Part shown: positions 36,899-45,053 of the stretch, piece after piece | How the letters are laid out: each line of letters starts with the position of its first letter | Position numbering within the stretch: the first letter of the stretch is position 1 | Source: Bacteroidales bacterium | GTDB taxonomy: Bacteria; Bacteroidota; Bacteroidia; Bacteroidales; WCHB1-69 | Direction of reading: 5' to 3' | Length of the DNA: 55,061 nt | Assembly (NCBI GenBank): GCA_024400835.1 | Contig: JAKSMC010000022.1 | Location: 1 to 55,061 of the forward strand | Translations under genes and position numbers: made by a program | Notes under the pieces: model-generated | What the model saw: the letters and a program-made list of their open reading frames with translations, nothing else | Databases searched by the model: none | Told to the model about the DNA's origin: nothing

Positions 36899-38311
36899 TT
36901 ATTGGATGATGAGTTTGGATTCACTGCGACTGCTGTCCTGATAGTGAACACGGAGCACATAGGTGCCTGGCGCCAGATGGTTTACCGGTAGGATGACGAT
37001 TTCGCCATCGGCCATGGTGGTCCGAATGGTTCTGCCGAGAAGGTCAACGAGTTCCACCGATGTCATTCCGTCGGCTTCCACTGTCACCGCTTCCGTTGCC
37101 GGGTTCGGATAGACCCTTGGTGCATCGAGCAGGTGGTCTGCTACACCCACATCGCTCTTGGGCTGAATGTGGGCCACTACGCCGTGGCTGCTGTTGAACA
37201 CGAAACTCGGATTCATATTGCTGGTCAGGAAGTAGCCGTTGTGCAAACCGCCCCATCCCCAGTTGAAGTGGAAGAAGTCTTGGTCGTCATAGCCGTCGCA
37301 GACGAATTCGTGACCGCCCTCATTGGCGTATGCGCAATATATAATCGGACGGCCGGCGTCAAGATCTGCTTTCAGCATCTCATCCCAATCGCCAGAATAG
37401 GAACTTTGCCACAGGGTAAGGCAGCTGTCATACTTGAAGTACTGTTCCATAGCATCGGCAATGTCATCGTGGAAAGCCATACTGCCTTCCGGGCCATAAA
37501 ACATATCCACTGCCACGCCACAATGGTACAGCAATTTGGCCACAGCCAGAATCTGGTTTGAAGGTGTTGAGCCGTCCAGATAATTGGGCATCAGGCTGTA
37601 ATTGTACGTGGTATTGCCGAAGTTGGCGGTCAGCGTGCCGTAGTCCGGATAGTTGCCGGCCTGCGAAGAAGAGTGGTTGCATTCGTATGTGTGTGAGCCC
37701 GTGCCTTTGGACGGATGCTGCCAGTAGTGCATCACCTGCCCCATTGCCAATGCCACACAGCCCACGTAGGCATGACCGGCAGGACCGTTAGCGTCAGCAG
37801 GGCAATAGTAGTTGTAGCCGTTGTTCTGCTGCCAGTTGTTGTTGGTGAGCAGTGGCTCTACCACCGGTACGCCACGTTGTGCATCGCGCCACACATCCAA
37901 CACCATATTTTCCCACATCTCGGACAAATCTTCGTTTGGAGCGGTAACGTTTGCCGTAATCGCTTCAAAAGCTTCTCTATAACTCTGCAGAAGCTCCATC
38001 AACTGTATGGGGCAGTTGGACTCCTCGAAGTTGCCTTGGTCGGAATAGCCGAGCACGGGAACCATACGGTCGTCACCACTGACCACGACAAAACCGCTGT
38101 TGACATTGACAACATACAATGCGGACTGACCGCCACGGGAGGCAGCCATACGATAGGCCACCTGCGCGTTGTCGACTGCTTCCTGGATATGATGACGATA
38201 AAAGTTTTCAGCCACCAATGTAGCCTTAGTGATGCTGACAGGTGCGGCATTCAATTGTCCTATCAGAAGAAGTGCTGTGATAAAATAGACGAGGCAATGG
38301 AGTTTCTTCAT
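36899..38311 (-). CDS. C10 family (streptopain-like) cysteine protease, T9SS-sorted
   Basis: A 470-residue secreted protease precursor. Order: signal peptide (1-22); Spi-type inhibitory propeptide (about 23-150, ALYVVNVNSGFVVVSGDDR); then the C10 papain-like catalytic domain. The nucleophile is Cys185 (YVGCVALAMGQVMHYW) and the general base His334 (EGGHEFVCDGYDD), followed by FHFNWGWGG. A type A sorting domain closes the protein (RVYPNPATEAVTV, LVDLLGRTI, LAPGTYVLRV, SKLIIQ). It starts 8 nt after the DUF362 gene, so it is part of the kam operon. A protease there could supply lysine from peptides, which is an inference from position. Confidence 0.95.
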   Translation of the reverse strand: MKKLHCLVYFITALLLIGQLNAAPVSITKATLVAENFYRHHIQEAVDNAQVAYRMAASRGGQSALYVVNVNSGFVVVSGDDRMVPVLGYSDQGNFEESNCPIQLMELLQSYREAFEAITANVTAPNEDLSEMWENMVLDVWRDAQRGVPVVEPLLTNNNWQQNNGYNYYCPADANGPAGHAYVGCVALAMGQVMHYWQHPSKGTGSHTYECNHSSSQAGNYPDYGTLTANFGNTTYNYSLMPNYLDGSTPSNQILAVAKLLYHCGVAVDMFYGPEGSMAFHDDIADAMEQYFKYDSCLTLWQSSYSGDWDEMLKADLDAGRPIIYCAYANEGGHEFVCDGYDDQDFFHFNWGWGGLHNGYFLTSNMNPSFVFNSSHGVVAHIQPKSDVGVADHLLDAPRVYPNPATEAVTVEADGMTSVELVDLLGRTIRTTMADGEIVILPVNHLAPGTYVLRVHYQDSSRSESKLIIQ

Positions 38312-38319
38312 TGTTGGTT

Positions 38320-39468
38320 TTACTTAGTTTGTTTGACAGCCTGTTGAATAGTAATCTGTTTGCCAGTGGCCACATCGATGAGGATGTATTTGGTGGTGCC
38401 CATGCCGAGTTGTTCGGCATAGTCCAGTTGGGCTTGGGAATCCACATTGTGGAGTTTCTTGAACACGTCATCTTCGCCAGCAGCGGCAGACACGAGGTCG
38501 TGACAAACTTGATCGATGGCGACAATATCCAACGATGCGACAGCGCCTACATCGCCTATGAAGGGCTTCGGAGCTTTTGCGCTGCAGTCGCAGGATGCGG
38601 AAATGTTGGCCATCACATTGATGTAGTACATCGGCTTCTGGTCCATCATCACCTTGGTGTATTCCACGAGCTTTTCCAAGAAGGCCAATTCGTTGTAGTT
38701 GGCGTGGTTCTGTTTAAACAGGCGGAGCGGGCACTCGGCCAGGCACTTGGCGCATCCAACACATTTCGTGGTGTCTAAAACGGGGCCCATTTCAGTGATG
38801 GTGATGGCATTACCCGGGCAGTTCTGCACGCAGCGATTGCATTGAATGCACTTTTCCTGTTCGGAAATCACCGGGTAGATATTGGAATGGATGGCCATTT
38901 TCCCGCCAGGGGAAGCCATACCCATACCCACGTTTTTGATCGCACCGCCAAAACCGGAAGAACCATGCCCTTTGAAGTGGGAATAGATAATGTAGGAATC
39001 ATAGTTGCCGAAGTGGCTGCCCACGCGGACGGTCTTACAGTGTTTGAAATTCTTGTCGCCGGGGAAAACAGTTTCGCCATCAGCATCTTGGATGTCGATG
39101 GGAGCGAATGTGAATCCGTGGTCTTTGGCCACCTGGATGTGGGAATCGGTGTAGCGGCGCGGACCGACATACACCACGTTGGATTCCACAAAGGTAGGTC
39201 TTACCTTTCCCACCAATGGTTTCAGCAAGTCAGGATTCAAGAAGTTCTGGTTGCCCGGTTCGCCGAAGTGGACCTTCAAACCGACATTGCCTTGCAAGTT
39301 TACCCCCAAGGCGTTGTACAATTTCAAAATGTTTTCCGGAGTGATTTCACTGCAGAAATAGACCACTGCGGCCTTCTCGCCTTGCGGCTCCGTTGTAGCC
39401 TTTTGGGCATAGCCCGTCATCACGGACAATGCCACCAATGCCAACAAGAATAAAACTTTTATTTTCAT
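38320..39468 (-). CDS. DUF362 / 4Fe-4S ferredoxin-type protein with signal peptide
   Basis: A 382-residue protein. The N-terminal segment MKIKVLFLLALVALSVMTGY looks like a cleavable signal peptide ending at GYAQ. The DUF362 domain follows (GLKVHFGEPGNQNFLNPDLL; GFGGAIKNVGMGMASPGGK). Two 4Fe-4S clusters are marked by CIQCNRCVQNCPG and CVGCAKCLAECP. A signal peptide is unusual for an iron-sulfur protein of this class and would place it in the periplasm unless it remains membrane-anchored. The ATG at 39468 is chosen over an in-frame TTG at 39486. It lies between kamD (55-nt gap) and the C10 protease. Confidence 0.88.
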   Translation of the reverse strand: MKIKVLFLLALVALSVMTGYAQKATTEPQGEKAAVVYFCSEITPENILKLYNALGVNLQGNVGLKVHFGEPGNQNFLNPDLLKPLVGKVRPTFVESNVVYVGPRRYTDSHIQVAKDHGFTFAPIDIQDADGETVFPGDKNFKHCKTVRVGSHFGNYDSYIIYSHFKGHGSSGFGGAIKNVGMGMASPGGKMAIHSNIYPVISEQEKCIQCNRCVQNCPGNAITITEMGPVLDTTKCVGCAKCLAECPLRLFKQNHANYNELAFLEKLVEYTKVMMDQKPMYYINVMANISASCDCSAKAPKPFIGDVGAVASLDIVAIDQVCHDLVSAAAGEDDVFKKLHNVDSQAQLDYAEQLGMGTTKYILIDVATGKQITIQQAVKQTK

Positions 39469-39523
39469 TCCTAAATTATGCTTCAAGTTTCAGGTTTCAA
39501 AAGCTAATAGCTAATGGTTCCTC

Positions 39524-41080
39524 TTATTTACGGTTCTTCATCAGTTCCACAAACGGGTTGAAGTAGTTGTCGCCTTTGGTTACGACGCCGGCGAGGCCCT
39601 TGCCACCGTTCATCGGGCGTTTCACATCGCCGAAGATACCCTTTTCGAGAGCGGAGAAGAGACCTTCATCAACGATTTGCTTCAGCAGTTCGATAGCGTT
39701 GTTGAGGACCGTTTTAGCGCGTTCGCGGCAGATACCGCCTTCGCGGAATTCCATTTCTTCGCCGATGCTCTTCATATCGTTGAAGATGTAGCGAGCATTT
39801 TCAATAGAGAGGTAGCGGTCGCTCATAAACGGCGTGTGGATAGCCTCTGTAGGCATACCGAGCAATTGGATACCCTGGTTGGTCCAGATGCCGATCATGT
39901 TGAAGAGGGCGTCTTGGATATGGCCGCGGAAGATGTTGCCGGTCATAAATTTTGTAGGAGGCATATATTTCAAAGTAGCCTTCGGGAAGATTTCGCGGGT
40001 CATCTGTGCCTGAGCGAGTTCGAGGAGGAAGCCGTTTTCGAGCATCGGGTCCATTTCGAAAGCGTGGCCGAGGCCCATCTGTTCTTCAGGAAGAGCAGCC
40101 AACAAGGCGAGTTGTTCGTTGATGAGGTCGGAAGCGAGCACGGTGTGGGCGGCTTCAACGGCATCAGCGGTGGTCAGATAGTTGTCTTCACCCGTGTTGA
40201 TAATGACGCCGGCATAGCCGTTGATGATACGGGAGAAGTATTGGTCGATGAGGGTACGTTGCGGGTTGATATCGCGGAAGAGGATGCCGTAGAGTGCGTC
40301 GTTCAGCATCACATCGAGGCGTTCGAGGGCGCCCATAGCGGCGATTTCCGGCATACAGAGGCCTGAACAGTAGTTGCAGAGGCGGATGTAGCGACCCACT
40401 TCCTCGCCCACTTCGTCGAGGGCCTTACGCATAATGCGGAAGTTCTCCTGTGTGGCGAATGTGCCGCCGAAGCCTTCGGTGGTAGCGCCGTAAGGAACGT
40501 AGTCGAGCAAACTTTGTCCGGTGGTACGAATCACGGCGATGATATCAGCACCCTGACGAGCAGCGGCTTGTGCTTGAACCACGTCTTCGTAGATGTTACC
40601 GGTAGCGACGATGACGTAGATGTACGGTTTCGGGCCTTCGCCAATGGTGTTGAGGTATTCGTTACGTTTGGCCACATTGCCTTTAATGCGGGTCAGACAA
40701 GCGTCGATGTACGGTTGGATGGCTGCCTGGATTTTAGCCGGTTCATTGAGTTTCAATGCGGTAATGTCCAATTTGCCAGCGGCAATCTTTTCAGCGATAG
40801 CCTGCGGAGCGTCGTTGGTTTCAAGGATGGCATTGCCCAAGAAGTAGAGCACGCCCTGGTTGAGGACGCCCTTTTCCAGAAGGGAATCCACGACCACGTT
40901 AGGAAGTGGCACGCCGTTTTCATCGATGCCGTCAATGCCGATGAGGCGGCAGAGGGTACGTTCCACAGCCACGGTGGTGTAGCCGTCCACAAATTCCTGA
41001 ACCTGGTCGGCGATATTCTTTGCTAATTGTTTCGCAGCGTCAACCTGCGCAAAATCGAGTCCTAATTTACTTTTATTCAT
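39524..41080 (-). CDS. kamD: Lysine 5,6-aminomutase alpha subunit
   Basis: The 518-residue PLP-binding, TIM-barrel alpha subunit (KamD). It starts SKLGLDFAQVDAAKQLAKNI. The body contains YIYVIVATGNIYEDVVQAQA, a FGGTFATQENFRIMRKAL segment and the LCNYCSGLCMPEIAAMGAL block typical of the family. The length matches KamD from Porphyromonas- and Clostridium-type operons. It works with KamE, adenosylcobalamin and PLP. It is the first gene of the operon; a TATCTTTG box and an upstream terminator isolate it from the genes to the right. Confidence 0.95.
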   Translation of the reverse strand: MNKSKLGLDFAQVDAAKQLAKNIADQVQEFVDGYTTVAVERTLCRLIGIDGIDENGVPLPNVVVDSLLEKGVLNQGVLYFLGNAILETNDAPQAIAEKIAAGKLDITALKLNEPAKIQAAIQPYIDACLTRIKGNVAKRNEYLNTIGEGPKPYIYVIVATGNIYEDVVQAQAAARQGADIIAVIRTTGQSLLDYVPYGATTEGFGGTFATQENFRIMRKALDEVGEEVGRYIRLCNYCSGLCMPEIAAMGALERLDVMLNDALYGILFRDINPQRTLIDQYFSRIINGYAGVIINTGEDNYLTTADAVEAAHTVLASDLINEQLALLAALPEEQMGLGHAFEMDPMLENGFLLELAQAQMTREIFPKATLKYMPPTKFMTGNIFRGHIQDALFNMIGIWTNQGIQLLGMPTEAIHTPFMSDRYLSIENARYIFNDMKSIGEEMEFREGGICRERAKTVLNNAIELLKQIVDEGLFSALEKGIFGDVKRPMNGGKGLAGVVTKGDNYFNPFVELMKNRK

Positions 41081-41142
41081 ATACTTAAAAATTAATTTAA
41101 CATTCAGTGGAACCCTTTGCGGGCATTTTTGAAAAAAGTCTG

Positions 41143-41150
41143 CAAAGATA
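41143..41150 (-). promoter_or_regulatory. -7 box of the kam operon
   Basis: TATCTTTG on the minus strand, about 63 nt before the kamD start. No exact TTTG at -33; the preceding terminator hairpin occupies that place. Confidence 0.55.
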
Positions 41151-41151
41151 C

Positions 41152-41178
41152 AAAAAAAAGAGGACCCGAAAGCCCTCT
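41152..41178 (-). terminator. Intrinsic terminator upstream of kamD
   Basis: Minus strand: AGAGGGC / GTCCTCT stem (one mismatch or wobble) followed by eight T. It would stop transcripts coming from the T9SS genes to the right. Confidence 0.8.
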
Positions 41179-41189
41179 TTGAATATGGA

Positions 41190-41490
41190 TTATTTGATGG
41201 GTTACTGAATCAAAACACAGCTTGTCTCCATCCACACAGGCAACAACATACAGGCATATTGATTCGCCGTTTTGTGCCATTTGCGACAGCAAACCATAAT
41301 CGAGCATCAGCAGGCCATCCACGAAGACAGGATCACTGCCAAAATAGGCTGGGGCAATTCGGTAATCAGACATTCCGAATCGAAATCGGTGCTGATGTAT
41401 AACTCGCACCCCGATTGGGCGCGAACAGCGGTCATGCTGCCTAATGCCAGCAGCAGAAGCAAAAGATGGAAAAACTTTTTTATAATGATT
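41190..41490 (-). pseudogene. Frame-disrupted small secreted protein
   Basis: A good signal peptide is encoded on the minus strand near 41480-41410 (FFHLLLLLLALGSMTAVRAQ) and continues SGCELYISTDFDSECL. It then runs to an in-frame TGA soon after. A second frame continues with protein-like sequence (GSDPVFVDGLLMLDYGLLSQ). No ATG is present at the expected start (ATT instead). I read this as a small exported gene broken by a frameshift and lacking its start. An unbroken short gene with an unusual start is not excluded. Confidence 0.35.
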
Positions 41491-41502
41491 GATTTTTAGG
41501 GG

Positions 41503-43485
41503 TTAGTTATTGGTTTTGGCGAATTTCCCAATGGACTCCTCGCCGTTGCGAACCGCTTTCAGCAGATATATTCCTGCCGGAAGCTGAGAGATGTCAATCT
41601 GTTTATGATTATCTCCTACTGTTTCTTGCAAAAGCATCTTGCCGTTCAGGTCCGTAATGACTATTTGGTCTATAGAAGAATTATCGCTTTCAATATTCAG
41701 AACACTATTTGCGGGATTGGGCCAGATTTTGAGATTGGAAACAGTCTCTCCATATTGTGGAATCCCAACGTATGGTTCCGCAAAACTCGGGTCGTAATAG
41801 AGGGCAAAGACCGCGCTTGACTGTCCAGAAGGACAGTCGGCGGAAACGTTATTGTCAAAAGTAACTGGATTTTGTGACACTGCATCGAACAGAATATGTC
41901 CACGTTCATCAGCCAAAACAGAATGGCGTTTCAAACCATAAGGAACGTCAATTTCCTGAATAAATGTTCCATCTTTTCCCCATACACAAATCATATCTTT
42001 ACTATCTTGAAAACTGCGTGCAAAAGCGAATACCCTGTTGTTTTTGGAAGAGGGGAACTTGCCACATGCCACATGTTTCGCCGGTACGATTCCGTGGTTG
42101 AGATACTGGCCCGTTTGCGCATTATAGCGAACAAAAAAAGTCTGATACAATGTACTTTGCTGATATCTTTGTAGGGGATTGTCCTCATTGTCAAAATATA
42201 CAAGACCATTCTCTGATTCATCGTAACCCCCATTCCCAAGGATATAAACTGCCCCATCATAAATGTTCACCCCTGTCCATGAAGCCAATGCAGAGAAACT
42301 GATGTTGCCACGAGTATATATTTGATTATCCCAGATAATATTTCCATTAGTGTTATATTTTAAAACAAATGACATCACATCACTTGAAGTTATATCTTGA
42401 ATGGTTGCATAATGTATGCTGTCCCAATATATTTTAATTGGATATTGATGCAAATCGCCACCAAAATCTCCGAAAAGGTCCAAACAAATATCTCCAGTAA
42501 TATACATATTGTCATCTTCATCAAATGACATCCCATTAATGTAAAACATATAACGAGGGTGTACACTATCTTGTAGTAGTTCCCAAGACGTGGCAATACC
42601 TTCCGTATGGTCCACCATAGGTTTTCCATACACCAATTCCCAATCAGGAGAAAATTTGTACATCATGCCCGTATGAAAACTAAGATCCGTTGGTTCCAAA
42701 TTTAGGGGTAGATAAATGTCATATCTTTTGTTTGTATCTCCATCCACTATGATGGTATAGGGGTCGCTTGAATTGCCACCATAATAGATCATTGTAAATA
42801 CAAAGACATTGCCTTCGTTATCTACATGGAAAGGGGCGTTTCCTATACTAGGTAAGCATAATCCATGTGCCGCCCTGATCCCGTTAGAGTAAATCTCTCT
42901 TGAAAATGTTTCCACAAAATGATTTTCAAGCAGATTCCCATCAAGGTCAAATGTAGCAAAGTATGTGTATCGCCCTGTCTTGTATGGAGGTCTGCGCTGT
43001 TCTACAGGAATGGCCTGCACTTGGGGACCCGTTATCAGCGTGTCCAAATAATAAGCCCATACACTGCTCGCCCCATAATAATCCACATAATCTATAGACA
43101 AATCACCTGAAATATAGACCTTGCCGTTTTTCACTTCCATCCAGTAAGGAAAACAATCCCAAGATTCGCTGCTCTTCACTACCTTGTACCACAGCATGTT
43201 GCCGAGGGAGTCGAATTTTGCCAACATTGCCCCGCGTTTGTTTAAACTTAGTACCTGCGGGTTGTTTGTGAAATGCAAACTTTGGCCATTAGCACTCAAG
43301 CTTCCTCCAATTTGGCCAAAAACATAGATGTTTCCTTCTTGGTCAAAAGCCGTTTTAGTAACACTGCTAACATCGTCTCCGTTCCCGCTCCAGTAGTTTG
43401 CCCACTTCCACTCGCCCTGGGCGGAGGCGGAAATTTGGAGGAGAAGCAGGAATAACGTGAAAATAAGGGTAAAGTGCTTTTTCAT
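41503..43485 (-). CDS. T9SS-sorted secreted protein, paralogue A
   Basis: A 660-residue secreted protein with a signal peptide (1-22, ending ISASAQ). The long body has beta-propeller-like repeats of the form (F/Y)-D-x-(E/D/L)-G-N-(I/L/M)-(Y/L)-V/W. Examples are FDQEGNIYVFGQIGG, FDSLGNMLWYKVV, VDNEGNVFVFTMIY and FDEDDNMYITGDICL. These resemble SBBP-type propeller blades. The type A sorting domain (IWPNPANSVLNI, ITDLNGKML, LPAGIYLLKA) closes it. It is a paralogue of 45054-47090, with almost identical DNA over the first ~110 nt. The ligand is unknown. Starts 18 nt after the AlbA_2 gene. Confidence 0.9.
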   Translation of the reverse strand: MKKHFTLIFTLFLLLLQISASAQGEWKWANYWSGNGDDVSSVTKTAFDQEGNIYVFGQIGGSLSANGQSLHFTNNPQVLSLNKRGAMLAKFDSLGNMLWYKVVKSSESWDCFPYWMEVKNGKVYISGDLSIDYVDYYGASSVWAYYLDTLITGPQVQAIPVEQRRPPYKTGRYTYFATFDLDGNLLENHFVETFSREIYSNGIRAAHGLCLPSIGNAPFHVDNEGNVFVFTMIYYGGNSSDPYTIIVDGDTNKRYDIYLPLNLEPTDLSFHTGMMYKFSPDWELVYGKPMVDHTEGIATSWELLQDSVHPRYMFYINGMSFDEDDNMYITGDICLDLFGDFGGDLHQYPIKIYWDSIHYATIQDITSSDVMSFVLKYNTNGNIIWDNQIYTRGNISFSALASWTGVNIYDGAVYILGNGGYDESENGLVYFDNEDNPLQRYQQSTLYQTFFVRYNAQTGQYLNHGIVPAKHVACGKFPSSKNNRVFAFARSFQDSKDMICVWGKDGTFIQEIDVPYGLKRHSVLADERGHILFDAVSQNPVTFDNNVSADCPSGQSSAVFALYYDPSFAEPYVGIPQYGETVSNLKIWPNPANSVLNIESDNSSIDQIVITDLNGKMLLQETVGDNHKQIDISQLPAGIYLLKAVRNGEESIGKFAKTNN

Positions 43486-43503
43486 AATGTTAAAATTTGT
43501 TGG

Positions 43504-44868
43504 TTATTTATCAGGGTCTATTACCTCCCAGTGGCCGCCCTTGTCGGGACCGACACGGCGGATGAGACCTGCTTCTCGTAATTTGCGCATGTTTTCTTTT
43601 GTCTTTCGTAAAGAAATGCCTAAAATTTCAGATAATTCAGAAGCAGTAACAAATGCATTTTTCTGTATTTCCTGTATAATAGTCTGTTGATTTTCAGTGA
43701 CCTTTTCAGTGACCTTTTCAGTGACCTTCGGGTCACCGTTGTTTCCATTCCACATCGTGACAATCTCTTTCTTCCTATGAAAAGTGACCGTTACACCCAA
43801 AGAGTCTGCGACAAATTCGGGAGCTTCCATTTCTGCGGCCTCCATATCTGCAATCATACGTTCAATGCCCCGCCCCCAGGCTTCAATGAATCCAGCGAGG
43901 TAGAACACATTGGCTATGTTCCGATTTCTTGAAACGGACGTGTGCTTCTGAAGCAACCATTCTGTCGTGCATCCATTTGGCAAAGTCCCATAGTTCCACA
44001 GCTGGACTCTGTCGTTATAGACTTTCAGTTGTATGGCATATCCCTTATAGTTCTTATGGATAATGGCATTGAAAATGGCCTCCCTCAAAGCTGATTCAGG
44101 GATTTCCAGCGGTTCAAGGCGTTGCAATCCTTCATAATGAATCGGTGAAATGAGGTATCGGGAGCGTAAGGATTCCACAACTCTGTCCGCCATTTGCATG
44201 ATATTGCCAGTGACGACATCTTGAAACCACAAATCGCTTTCAGTATTGCCAAAACGTCCGATTTTGAACTCTGTCGCAGTGAAAAAACTTGACGGTTTGA
44301 CTCCGAAAAGGATGATGGCGGCATTCTTCAGTTTCCCGTCAACTGTCATCACGTCAATATTTTTCAAAACGGTTTCCACAGAATCCGTCAGAGCCGCATT
44401 GGGCATACGATTAGCCATCACCGCATGCTTTACGAAGTATTGGACAGCAAGCGGATCAATGTCGTCGATGGTAGCCCGTTCATTTACAGTGTCATCCCAT
44501 TCCATCCCAACTTTGTCCATGAAGAACTCCTGCAAAGCGATACCGTTCAACTCTTGGACAGTTGCGCCGGAACGGATGTAGTAAACCCCTTTGTAGGAGA
44601 TTGGGACACGGCTTGACGGCACGTTGATTACAAGGTATGGCTTACTTTGTTCTTCTTGAACACAAATTTCCAGAACAAGACCTAATGTGTTGGACACCTT
44701 GTTGGGAATATCCTCCAGCAACCGCTTGGCATCGTCCACACCGACGACTTTGCCTTTGTCGTTGATGCCGATGTAGAGCGTGCCGCCCTGCGCATTGGCG
44801 AAACCGCATATCCATTTCAGATATTCGTCCCTCCAAGATTCCTTGTATTCAACAACCTGACTTTCCAT
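43504..44868 (-). CDS. AlbA_2 (Schlafen-like) / GHKL-type / winged-helix regulator
   Basis: A 454-residue protein. The AlbA_2 domain spans about 1-120: QVVEYKESWRDEYLKWICGF, then ANAQGGTLYIGINDKG. A central ATPase-like HATPase_c_4 domain follows at about 250-370: ALREAIFNAIIHKNYKGYAI, then NGCTTEWLLQ and FIEAWGRGIERMI. A winged helix closes it (VTASELSEILGISLRKTKEN). The linker at about 388-400 holds a KVTE repeat three times, encoded by three perfect 12-bp direct repeats (43691-43726). The family is common in bacteria; Schlafen-like members can cleave tRNA, but the AlbA_2 regulators are thought to act as DNA-binding ATPases. ATG at 44868 is preferred to a TTG at 44892, which lies on the TATATTTG box. 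Confidence 0.9.
   Translation of the reverse strand: MESQVVEYKESWRDEYLKWICGFANAQGGTLYIGINDKGKVVGVDDAKRLLEDIPNKVSNTLGLVLEICVQEEQSKPYLVINVPSSRVPISYKGVYYIRSGATVQELNGIALQEFFMDKVGMEWDDTVNERATIDDIDPLAVQYFVKHAVMANRMPNAALTDSVETVLKNIDVMTVDGKLKNAAIILFGVKPSSFFTATEFKIGRFGNTESDLWFQDVVTGNIMQMADRVVESLRSRYLISPIHYEGLQRLEPLEIPESALREAIFNAIIHKNYKGYAIQLKVYNDRVQLWNYGTLPNGCTTEWLLQKHTSVSRNRNIANVFYLAGFIEAWGRGIERMIADMEAAEMEAPEFVADSLGVTVTFHRKKEIVTMWNGNNGDPKVTEKVTEKVTENQQTIIQEIQKNAFVTASELSEILGISLRKTKENMRKLREAGLIRRVGPDKGGHWEVIDPDK
43691..43726 (-). repeat. Three 12-bp tandem repeats inside the AlbA_2 gene
   Basis: TTTTCAGTGACC three times in perfect tandem (plus strand). Because 12 is a multiple of 3, copy-number change would alter the linker length without a frameshift. 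Confidence 0.85.
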
Positions 44869-44889
44869 GTTTTCTATTTTTTCAGGCGG

Positions 44890-44897
44890 CAAATATA
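44890..44897 (-). promoter_or_regulatory. -7 box of the AlbA_2 gene
   Basis: TATATTTG (TAnnTTTG) on the minus strand, 21 nt before the ATG at 44868. Confidence 0.6.
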
Positions 44898-44983
44898 GTA
44901 AAATATTTGATAATTTTTATAATAAATATTGTGGTTTTTTTATATAGATTTAAGCGTACGCGATGAATTGCAACATCCCGGCT

Positions 44984-45001
44984 GACGCAATGAATTGCGT
45001 C
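44984..45001. repeat. Palindromic dispersed repeat GACGCAATGAATTGCGTC
   Basis: GACGCAAT / ATTGCGTC with a 2-nt centre, between the AlbA_2 gene and paralogue B. A degenerate CGATGAATTGCAAC copy precedes it. This word resembles a dispersed intergenic repeat I associate with Bacteroidota genomes; that is recalled, not checked. Confidence 0.6.
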
Positions 45002-45053
45002 CCTACGGAGGTTCGTGAATTACGTCGCCACCCACCTAAACCCTGAACCCTCA

